From: Calditrichota bacterium
Lineage (GTDB): Bacteria; Calditrichota; Calditrichia; Calditrichales; J004
Assembly: GCA_024277115.1 (NCBI GenBank)
Contig: JAJRVW010000089.1
Location: forward strand, 1-39,225
Direction of reading: 5' to 3'
Length of the DNA: 39,225 nucleotides
In this document: positions 32,839 through 39,225 of the stretch, piece after piece
How the letters are laid out: each line of letters opens with the position of its first letter
Numbering within the stretch: position 1 is the stretch's first letter
Notes under the pieces: generated by a model
The model's database searches: none
The model's input: only the letters and a program-made list of their open reading frames with translations
Told to the model about the DNA's origin: nothing
Program-made: the position numbers and the translations under genes

Positions 32839-34797
32839 ATGAAGTTATCTTTTAAATCATTTTTAATTTTATTAATGTTTGGCCTTTCCTTGGCTATAGT
32901 GAGCTGCCAGCAGGGTTCAGGCAATAGCGCATTAAAAAGCAGTACTGCTGAAAAAGTATTTGTTGCACCTGGCGAATACGACGAGTTTTATGCATTTGTG
33001 TCCGGTGGTTTCAGCGGCCAACTTGCCGTTTACGGGTTACCTTCCGGAAGATTATTTAAAATCATCCCCGTCTTTTCAGTCGATGGCGAAAAGGCCTGGG
33101 GATTCAATGAAGAAACTAAGCCTATGTTGGAAACATCCTATGGGTTTATACCTTGGGATGACTCGCACCACCCGGATATATCCCAAACAAATGGTGTTTT
33201 GGATGGAAGATGGGTATTTATAAATGGTAATAACACCCCCCGGATCGCAAGGATCGATTTAACTACTTTCGAAACTGTTGAGATTATTGAACTGCCAAAC
33301 TCTGCTGGCAATCACAGTTCTCCTTATGTAACCGACAATACCGAATATGTAATCGCGGGTACACGTTTTGGCGTTCCTGTTCCACAAAGGGATATTTCCA
33401 TCAACGATTACAAAGGTAATTTTAAAGGTGCCTTGTCATTTATAAAAATTGATCAGGAAACCGGCGGTATGGATCTTTCCTTTCAAATATTAATGCCTGG
33501 TTTTGATTATGACAAAGCGCATCCGGGCAGGGGCAAATCGGATGGATGGATGTTTTTTACTACATATAATGTTGAAGAAGCAAACACACTGTTAGAAATT
33601 AATGCGTCTCAAAGAGACAAAGATTTTATTGCCGCGGTTAACTGGAAGAAAGCCGAAGAGTATATTAAGGCCGGTAAATTTAGAACTATGAAAACCAAAT
33701 ATGCGCATAACGTATATAATGATGAAACACATTCTGCTACATCGACCATGAAAACAGAAGTCCGCATTCTTGATCCGGGCAATTTACCAGGATTAGTTTA
33801 CTTTTTACCTATGCCTAAATCGCCTCATGGCTGCGATGTTGACCCATCAGGCGAATACATTGTTGGCAGCGGTAAATTATCTGCAAATGTTACCGTGCAT
33901 TCTTTCCCTAAGATGATGAAAGCCATTAAAGAGAAAAAATTTGATGGCGAATCATACGGTATTCCCATTTTAAAGTTTGAAGATGTATTGGCCGGCGTTG
34001 TTGAGCAGCCAGGCCTTGGCCCACTGCATACAGAATTTGACGGCAAAGGAAATGCCTATACCTCATTCTTTATTTCTTCGGAAGTGGTTAAATGGAAATT
34101 GGGGACATGGGAAGTAATCGACAGAAAACCGACTTACTATTCTGTTGGCCATGTAATGATCCCGGGTGGCAACTCTCAGAAGCCATTTGGAAAATATCTC
34201 CTGGCAATGAACAAAATAACCAAGGATCGTTTTTTGCCAACTGGCCCGGAAGTAACCCAGTCTGCACAATTATATGACATTACGGGCGACAAGATGGAAT
34301 TACTACTTGATTTCCCGACCGTTGGTGAGCCACATTATGCGGCAGGTATCCCGGCAGACTTAATTAAGGCGAAATCTAAAAAATTCTTCAAGCTTGACGA
34401 GAACAAACACCCTTATGCTACTAAGAGCCAGGATGATGTTAAAGTTGTCCGCGATGGTAAGGATGTCCATATTTACATGACTACGATCCGCAGCCACTTT
34501 GCCCCTGACAATATTGAAGGCGTTAAAGTTGGCGATCGCGTTTATTTTCATGTTACGAACATAGAACAAGATTATGATGTTCCGCATGGCATCGCTATGA
34601 TTGGCGCAAACACGTCCGAACTTCTTATTATGCCTGGGCAGACAGAAACATTTGTCTGGGAACCAAAAGAAGTTGGTGTATGGCCATTTTACTGTACTGA
34701 TTTCTGTTCAGCTCTGCATCAGGAAATGCAAGGATATGTTCGTGTATCCCCAAGAAACTCAAAAATTAAACTTAGTTGGTCTTTAGACGGTGAATAA
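32839..34797 (+). CDS. nosZ: Nitrous oxide reductase, clade II (lipoprotein/Sec type)
   Basis: A 652-residue copper enzyme reducing N2O to N2 in the periplasm. A lipobox (IVSC, C23) replaces the twin-arginine signal found in clade I enzymes, so it is Sec-exported and probably membrane-anchored. The seven-bladed propeller carries CuZ histidines visible in DDSHHPDIS (H110, H111), GNHSSPY (H159), SPHGCDVDPSGEY and GPLHTEFDG. The C-terminal cupredoxin domain has the CuA site: H583 in DVPHGIAM and CTDFCSALHQEM (C619, C623, H627, M630). All key ligands I can check are present, so the enzyme looks functional. It follows the fasciclin gene by 25 bases; a hairpin after its stop may reduce transcription into the accessory genes. 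Confidence 0.97.
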   Translation: MKLSFKSFLILLMFGLSLAIVSCQQGSGNSALKSSTAEKVFVAPGEYDEFYAFVSGGFSGQLAVYGLPSGRLFKIIPVFSVDGEKAWGFNEETKPMLETSYGFIPWDDSHHPDISQTNGVLDGRWVFINGNNTPRIARIDLTTFETVEIIELPNSAGNHSSPYVTDNTEYVIAGTRFGVPVPQRDISINDYKGNFKGALSFIKIDQETGGMDLSFQILMPGFDYDKAHPGRGKSDGWMFFTTYNVEEANTLLEINASQRDKDFIAAVNWKKAEEYIKAGKFRTMKTKYAHNVYNDETHSATSTMKTEVRILDPGNLPGLVYFLPMPKSPHGCDVDPSGEYIVGSGKLSANVTVHSFPKMMKAIKEKKFDGESYGIPILKFEDVLAGVVEQPGLGPLHTEFDGKGNAYTSFFISSEVVKWKLGTWEVIDRKPTYYSVGHVMIPGGNSQKPFGKYLLAMNKITKDRFLPTGPEVTQSAQLYDITGDKMELLLDFPTVGEPHYAAGIPADLIKAKSKKFFKLDENKHPYATKSQDDVKVVRDGKDVHIYMTTIRSHFAPDNIEGVKVGDRVYFHVTNIEQDYDVPHGIAMIGANTSELLIMPGQTETFVWEPKEVGVWPFYCTDFCSALHQEMQGYVRVSPRNSKIKLSWSLDGE

Positions 34798-34846
34798 TTT
34801 GTAACCAAAAACCAAGGGAAATCTCTAAGTTTTTATAATTTACCTT

Positions 34847-34873
34847 AATGGCTCCGGTTTCTACGGAGCCATT
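34847..34873 (+). terminator. Hairpin terminator or attenuator after nosZ
   Basis: AATGGCTCCG and CGGAGCCATT form a perfect ten-base stem with a seven-base loop, followed by ATTTT. It lies between nosZ and the accessory genes and could set a high nosZ to accessory-protein ratio. Confidence 0.8.
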
Positions 34874-34911
34874 ATTTTACGCGTTTCAATTTGCTTATTG
34901 GATTTAACGAA

Positions 34912-35505
34912 ATGAAAAAATCAAAACTGTTAATGCTTACCGGATCACTTTTATTATTGTCTTTATTTGTATTGCCTTTATGGAATATTACATTAGAAGC
35001 GCCACAATATCCTTCTTCGTTAGGGATTGATATTTATATCACAAAAATGCAAGGCCATAATGAAGGAGATATTCAAAATATCAACATTATGAACCATTAT
35101 GTAGGAATGGATAAATTACCCGAACAAATGAAAGAGTTTGAACTGTTTCCGATAGTTGTAATAGTTATGGTCATTCTGGGTGTAATAATAGGTTTTATTG
35201 GAAAAAAGAAACTCTTTCTTACGTGGTTTGTCGCGATGTCTATTCTGGGCTCAATAGGTATGTATGATTTTTATTTATGGGAATATGAATATGGACATAA
35301 CTTAAATCCTAAAGCGCCCATCCAGTTCCCCGGCCAGGCATACCAACCACCATTAATCGGCACTAAAACTATTCTTAACTTTAAAGCACACTCATACCCA
35401 AGAAGTGGTGGATATTTACTTTTTCTTGGAATGTTTATGAGCCTCGGTGCGTTCTATGTTGCAATTAAAGAAGAAGAGGCGGAGTCAAAAAATGCAGCAA
35501 CCTAA
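34912..35505 (+). CDS. Small membrane protein of the nos cluster (NosB-like position)
   Basis: A 197-residue inner-membrane protein with about four hydrophobic segments: near residues 8-25, 87-104, 110-127 and 167-184. The non-membrane loops contain conserved-looking IDIYITKMQGHNEGDIQNINIMNHYVGM and the motif PKAPIQFPGQ. I chose ATG at 34912; a TTG 21 bases upstream has no better support. Its place between nosZ and nosL matches that of the poorly understood membrane protein genes (nosB) of clade II clusters, but similarity to NosB cannot be judged here. The histidines and methionines in the first loop could bind copper. Its end overlaps the start of nosL by 14 bases, so translation is coupled. 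Confidence 0.85.
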   Translation: MKKSKLLMLTGSLLLLSLFVLPLWNITLEAPQYPSSLGIDIYITKMQGHNEGDIQNINIMNHYVGMDKLPEQMKEFELFPIVVIVMVILGVIIGFIGKKKLFLTWFVAMSILGSIGMYDFYLWEYEYGHNLNPKAPIQFPGQAYQPPLIGTKTILNFKAHSYPRSGGYLLFLGMFMSLGAFYVAIKEEEAESKNAAT

Positions 35506-35926
35506 ATTAGCTGTTCTAATTTTAATGGTCATTTCATTATTAGCGGCATGTTCGATAGAACCTAAAACTATTGAGTACGGTAAAGATGCATGTTCATTCT
35601 GCAAAATGAATATTATTGATAACCAGCATGTCTCACAACTTGTGACCCAAAAGGGTAAAGTTTTTGTTTTTGATTCCATAGAGTGCATGCTGCGCGCACT
35701 AAATGAAAAAGATGAGAAAGATATTGCACTCTTTGTAATTGCTGATTATGCTTCACCTGGGAAATTTATCAATGCCGTTCAGGCCACATACCTGATAAGC
35801 GAAAATATTCAAAGCCCGATGGGTGCAAACTTATCTGGATTTATAAGCAGGGAAGCAGCTCAAGAGATTCAAAAAGAAAAATCAGGAACACTTTATTCAT
35901 GGCAAGAAATAAAAGCTAAATTTTGA
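35492..35926 (+). CDS. nosL: Copper chaperone lipoprotein NosL
   Basis: A 144-residue lipoprotein (lipobox LLAAC, C20) with the NosL copper-binding signature CSFCKMNI (C34, C37, M39) and the downstream VFDSIECMLRAL and ADYASPGKFINA regions typical of the family. It delivers Cu(I) to NosZ in the periplasm. The start at 35492 is favoured because the signal peptide begins directly there and GGCGGAG lies upstream; a longer start would overlap the preceding gene far more. It is followed by a terminator before nosD. Confidence 0.95.
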   Translation: MQQPKLAVLILMVISLLAACSIEPKTIEYGKDACSFCKMNIIDNQHVSQLVTQKGKVFVFDSIECMLRALNEKDEKDIALFVIADYASPGKFINAVQATYLISENIQSPMGANLSGFISREAAQEIQKEKSGTLYSWQEIKAKF

Positions 35927-35948
35927 TAAAAGATATAATTTAGCTGCA

Positions 35949-35992
35949 AAAAATGAAGTATATCCAAAGGACCGGTTATGCTTCATTTTTTT
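35949..35992 (+). terminator. Terminator between nosL and nosD
   Basis: AAAAATGAAG and CTTCATTTTT form a ten-base stem around a 22-base loop, followed by more T residues. It implies a separate or read-through transcript for nosDFY. Confidence 0.75.
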
Positions 35993-36083
35993 TTATGTAT
36001 TGATCTAAATTCGCTTACAATATATCCCATAGTTTTATTTTATTGAAGTGATAAACAAACAGAACCAGGCAATAAGATACGGC

Positions 36084-37328
36084 ATGACCATAAAATCTTT
36101 CATCCCATTTATTTTACTTCTTACAACCTCTGTACTTTTTGCAGGGAAAACAAAAGTATGCCCATCGTGTGAAAACCAATCCATCCGCACAGCCATTAAA
36201 TCGACCCCAGTAGGCGATACACTCATTATTGAACAAGGTACTTATTTAGAATCCGACTTAACCATTGATAAACCAATTACTATCATCGGGATTAATTACC
36301 CTGTTATCGATGGCGAGGAAAAGAGCTATATCTTTAACATAATAAGTGATAGCGTAACAATTAAAGGGCTTACTTTAAAAAATGTTGGCTTAAGCTATAC
36401 AACCGATTTTGCAGCCATCCACACCTATAACGTAAAAACCTTTCACTTCGAGGATAATAGAATATATAATGCTTTTTTTGGGTTTCATATCGAGAAATCC
36501 AAAAATGGAATTATTAAAAACAACACCATTATAGGTTCGGCAATTACCGAATATAATTCAGGAAACGGTATCCATTTGTGGCACTGTTCTAAAATACAAA
36601 TCCTCGGAAATACGATAGAGAAAATGCGTGATGGGATTTATTTTGAGTTTGTAAAAAACAGCATTGTGCAGGGGAACCTGAGCCAGAAAAATGTCCGTTA
36701 TGGGCTGCATTTCATGTTTTCTGACAACAACCAGTATAAAAACAACCATTTTGAAATAAATGGCGCAGGGGTTGCCGTTATGTTTTCTAAGAATGTTATT
36801 ATGGAAAATAACACATTCCGTTTAAACTGGGGTTCGGCCTCATACGGTTTGCTTCTGAAGGAAATTAACGATGCCGTAATTTTGAATAATACGTTTGATC
36901 AAAATACCATTGGGATAAATGCCGATGGAACAAACCGAATTATTTTTAAAAATAATAATTTTAAAAATAATGGTTGGGCAATCCGCTTTTTGGGCGCCTG
37001 TTATGGCAATAACATCATACAAAATAATTTTTTACAAAATGCCCTGGATATTTCATACAAAGGGAGCATGAACAATAATATTTTTGATAAAAATTACTGG
37101 AGCGAATACGCCGGTTATGATCTGGACAAAGATAATATTGGTGATGTACCCTACCGCCCTGTTAAACTATTTTCTTATGTGGTAAATAATACCCCGGAAA
37201 CAATTATTTTATTGCGTAGCCTATTTGTGGACATAATAAATTTTTCTGAAAAAGTTTCCCCCATTTTTACACCGGACAATTTAAAAGACTTTAACCCGTT
37301 AATGAAACCGATACAAACAAATGATTGA
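36084..37328 (+). CDS. nosD: Periplasmic copper-site maturation protein NosD
   Basis: A 414-residue exported protein with a Sec signal (LLTTSVLFA) and a right-handed parallel beta-helix made of CASH/PbH1 repeats: VTIKGLTLKNV, NGIIKNNTIIG, IQILGNTIEKMRDGIYF, NVIMENNTFRLN and IIFKNNNFKNN follow at regular intervals. The C-terminus has NIFDKNYWSEYAGYDLDKDNIGDVPYRP, characteristic of NosD. A CPSC motif lies at the mature N-terminus. Together with NosF and NosY it assembles the CuZ site of NosZ. Start: ATG at 36084 gives a clean signal; GTG at 36048 is possible. Its last eight bases overlap nosF. Confidence 0.96.
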   Translation: MTIKSFIPFILLLTTSVLFAGKTKVCPSCENQSIRTAIKSTPVGDTLIIEQGTYLESDLTIDKPITIIGINYPVIDGEEKSYIFNIISDSVTIKGLTLKNVGLSYTTDFAAIHTYNVKTFHFEDNRIYNAFFGFHIEKSKNGIIKNNTIIGSAITEYNSGNGIHLWHCSKIQILGNTIEKMRDGIYFEFVKNSIVQGNLSQKNVRYGLHFMFSDNNQYKNNHFEINGAGVAVMFSKNVIMENNTFRLNWGSASYGLLLKEINDAVILNNTFDQNTIGINADGTNRIIFKNNNFKNNGWAIRFLGACYGNNIIQNNFLQNALDISYKGSMNNNIFDKNYWSEYAGYDLDKDNIGDVPYRPVKLFSYVVNNTPETIILLRSLFVDIINFSEKVSPIFTPDNLKDFNPLMKPIQTND

Positions 37329-38028
37329 AATAAAAAACCTATATAAAAGTTATGGCCCCGTTGATGTTTTAAATGGTATAAACCTTACCCTTGACCAAAA
37401 AGGGATAATTGCAATTTTAGGCCCCAATGGCTCAGGTAAAACAACCATGATCAAAACCATATTAGGGATGGTTATTGCCCAAAAGGGTGATATTTTACTA
37501 AATGGGGAAAGTGTCAAAAACAAATGGTCGTACCGTGATCAAATTTCCTATCTGCCACAAATTGCCAACTTTCCGCAAAACCTGAGCGTGACGGAGCTTA
37601 TCGGAATGATTAAGAACCTGCGCACACAGCAAGCTGATGACGTAGCTTTGATTGAATTATTCGGGTTAACACCCTTTTTGGATAAAAAACTGGGAACTCT
37701 TTCCGGGGGCACACGGCAAAAGGTAAATATCGTTCTCACATTTATGTTCGATTCGCCATTGGTCATATTGGATGAGCCAACAACCGGCTTGGACCCTGTG
37801 GCACTTATCCACTTAAAAAAAATAATCAACGAAGAAAAACAAAAAGGGAAAATGATTTTAATTACAACGCATATTATGAACCTCGTTGAAGAAATCTCCG
37901 ATCAGGTAATATTTATCCTGGATGGCAATATCTATTTTAACGGTACTGTTTCAGGCCTGAAATCCCAAACAAAACAAACAAACTTAGAACACGCCATAGC
38001 TGCAATCCTGGAAAAAAACCATGCTTAA
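37321..38028 (+). CDS. nosF: ABC ATPase NosF
   Basis: A 235-residue ABC ATPase with Walker A GPNGSGKT (residues 34-41), Q-loop ISYLPQIANFP, signature TLSGGTRQK, Walker B LVILDEPTTGLD and switch histidine in ITTHIMN. It energises NosY for CuZ maturation in the NosDFY complex. The start overlaps the end of nosD (ATGATTGA), and its end overlaps nosY by eight bases: tight translational coupling of all three. No unusual residues seen. Confidence 0.96.
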   Translation: MIEIKNLYKSYGPVDVLNGINLTLDQKGIIAILGPNGSGKTTMIKTILGMVIAQKGDILLNGESVKNKWSYRDQISYLPQIANFPQNLSVTELIGMIKNLRTQQADDVALIELFGLTPFLDKKLGTLSGGTRQKVNIVLTFMFDSPLVILDEPTTGLDPVALIHLKKIINEEKQKGKMILITTHIMNLVEEISDQVIFILDGNIYFNGTVSGLKSQTKQTNLEHAIAAILEKNHA

Positions 38029-38803
38029 AATTTTAAAATACAGCTTTTTTGATTTAGCGCGTAGCCGTTGGAGCTATATTTATTTTCTCTTTTATTTATT
38101 ACTTGGCTTTATTCTCTTTTTCTTAAACCACGAAGTCAGCAAAGCCGTAATTACCTTACTCAACATAATTATAATACTAACACCATTAATTGGTACCATT
38201 TTTGGTGTGATGTACTATTACAGTTCAAAAGAATTTACAGAGCTACTCTTAGCACAGCCTTTGAAACGTACAACTATTTTTATTGGTCAATATCTTGGGT
38301 TAAGTTTATCCTTGTCCCTAAGCCTGATACTTGGGCTAGGCATCCCATTTGTCCTTTACGGTGTTTTTCTATCGTCCGCAATCTGGAATTTTACGATGCT
38401 ACTTCTCATCGGAGGGTTTTTAACCTTTATTTTCGTGGCATTGTCTTTTCTTATAGGCCTGTCATTTAATGATAAAATTAAAGGCTTTGGGGTTGCAATC
38501 TTACTTTGGCTCTTTTTAGCGGTTATCTATGACGGAATTTTTCTACTATCGATGATCCTTTTTGACGACTATCCCTTAGACAAATTTGCATTGGCTATGA
38601 CCATGTTTAACCCAATAGATTTATCACGCATTTTAATTTTATTAAAACTGGACATATCGGCATTATTAGGTTATACAGGTGCGGTATTTCAAAAGTTTTT
38701 TGGTACAAATTTCGGTATGATTATTTCGATGACCGTTTTAAGTTTATGGATTCTTGTCCCAAGTTGGTTCATGGTAAAAAAGGCATTGAAAAAGGATTTT
38801 TAA
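38021..38803 (+). CDS. nosY: ABC permease NosY
   Basis: A 260-residue ABC-2-type inner-membrane permease with six TM segments. The cytoplasmic start MLKILKYSFFDLARSRW, the coupling stretch YYYSSKEFTELLLAQPLKRT, and the region NPIDLSRILILLKLD are typical of NosY. With NosF it forms the transporter that works with NosD on NosZ maturation. It is the last gene of the cluster, followed by a long hairpin. Confidence 0.95.
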   Translation: MLKILKYSFFDLARSRWSYIYFLFYLLLGFILFFLNHEVSKAVITLLNIIIILTPLIGTIFGVMYYYSSKEFTELLLAQPLKRTTIFIGQYLGLSLSLSLSLILGLGIPFVLYGVFLSSAIWNFTMLLLIGGFLTFIFVALSFLIGLSFNDKIKGFGVAILLWLFLAVIYDGIFLLSMILFDDYPLDKFALAMTMFNPIDLSRILILLKLDISALLGYTGAVFQKFFGTNFGMIISMTVLSLWILVPSWFMVKKALKKDF

Positions 38804-38839
38804 AAAAACATATGTTTTATAAATCCACAAATTAAATGT

Positions 38840-38903
38840 CATTTTGTAAAAGCCTTTTCCCCTTGTATTTGGGAATTTAATTGAAAAGGACTTTTACAAA
38901 ATG
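38840..38903. terminator. Long hairpin between nosY and the DoxX gene
   Basis: CATTTTGTAAAAGCCTTTTC (38840-38859) pairs with GAAAAGGACTTTTACAAAATG (38883-38903), a 20-base stem with one bulged base around a 23-base loop. It lies between convergent genes and could end both transcripts, though the stem is unusually long and has no clear U-tract. Confidence 0.65.
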
Positions 38904-38952
38904 TTAAAATAGCTTAAAAAAATTAACTCTGTTGTTTTTTTTATTTAAAACC

Positions 38953-39225
38953 TTAAGCAACAGCAGATTTTTTAGAAGCAATATAGTTATCGACCGATAA
39001 AATACCCGAGCCAAATAAAAAATAAATCCCTAAAAGGACTAAAACCAAAACATCAAGTTCCAGTGATTGCCCGGCTGTCATAAAGCCTTGCTCCAGGTGA
39101 ACAACAAGTACAGCCCCAATAAGAACAGGTATTTGGAGCAATGCCGCAAATCGAGTCAGTAAACCAATCGCAAGGCATAACCCGCCTAGTAAATGAGAAA
39201 TAGTAATATAGGAAAAATACCAATA
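38953..39225 (-). CDS. DoxX-family membrane protein, 5' part outside the window
   Basis: The open frame runs off the right edge and encodes the C-terminal 90 or so residues. HLLGGLCLAIGLLTRFAAL is the typical DoxX/SURF4-like membrane segment, followed by a second helix (IPVLIGAVLVVHLEQGF) and a third (ELDVLVLVLLGIYFLFGSG), ending ASKKSAVA. The first in-frame start-like codon inside the window (TTG, 39141) is internal, so the real start lies beyond 39225. DoxX proteins are small inner-membrane proteins linked to redox or quinone metabolism in some bacteria. It is convergent to nosY. Confidence 0.85.
   Translation of the reverse strand, partial: YWYFSYITISHLLGGLCLAIGLLTRFAALLQIPVLIGAVLVVHLEQGFMTAGQSLELDVLVLVLLGIYFLFGSGILSVDNYIASKKSAVA

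Noticed and set aside
34891-34911. Upstream TTG start for the membrane protein between nosZ and nosL
   Set aside because: The ATG at 34912 starts a normal N-terminus (basic residues then TM helix); the TTG adds seven residues without better ribosome-binding site support.
36084-36200. CPSC motif at the N-terminus of mature NosD as a novel redox site
   Set aside because: From memory, CXXC near the N-terminus also occurs in NosD proteins of related bacteria, so it is not unusual enough to list as a finding.

Overview
The window is about 39 kb of AT-rich bacterial DNA. It carries many Sec/lipobox signal peptides, outer-membrane barrels, a TlpA-type thioredoxin protein, thrombospondin type 3 calcium repeats and a lipoprotein-type (clade II) nitrous oxide reductase. 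Together these suggest a Gram-negative member of the FCB group (Calditrichota, Ignavibacteriota or Bacteroidota-like). This is inference from gene content; there is no rRNA gene, and I see no tRNA gene, to confirm it.

Region 1 (198-15006, all minus strand) is one large transport cluster. Read 5'->3' it encodes an ABC ATPase, a very large ABC-2-type permease fused to a catalytically empty M1-peptidase-like region and a golvesin-type C-terminal domain, a TolC-like outer membrane factor, a lipoprotein membrane-fusion protein, a conventional RND permease, and a second RND permease with six extra predicted membrane segments. That second frame runs straight into a second ABC ATPase and is broken only by one in-frame TAA. 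The permease/peptidase gene also has a break: a T8 homopolymer shifts the frame just before the last conserved motif of its terminal domain. The cluster therefore looks like a combined RND/ABC export system with an RND-ABC fusion, carrying two point lesions or recoding sites.

Region 2 (15176-20420, minus) has a hybrid histidine kinase/response regulator, a CaCA-family calcium/sodium exchanger and a secreted VIT-VWA protein. Region 3 (20551-23992, plus) has an ECF sigma factor and a putative membrane anti-sigma partner. A Y1/RAYT transposase with copies of its presumed palindromic repeat lies between them, one copy inside its own coding sequence. A 226-bp MITE-like element then sits directly upstream of an AraC/O6-alkylguanine-DNA methyltransferase fusion gene.

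Region 4 (24231-30674) encodes envelope proteins: an unknown lipoprotein, a barrel protein with calcium-binding repeats, a TlpA-like thioredoxin with an E-set (glycogen-binding-like) domain, and another barrel-like protein. Intergenic inverted-repeat elements lie between them.

Region 5 (30993-38803, plus) is a clade II nitrous oxide reduction cluster: a lipoprotein cytochrome c, an Rrf2 regulator with three cysteines, a fasciclin-domain lipoprotein, nosZ, a small membrane protein, nosL, nosD, nosF and nosY. Several hairpin terminators or attenuators divide it. No nosR, nosG or nosH is visible, so electrons probably reach NosZ through cytochrome c. The window ends inside a DoxX-family gene on the minus strand.
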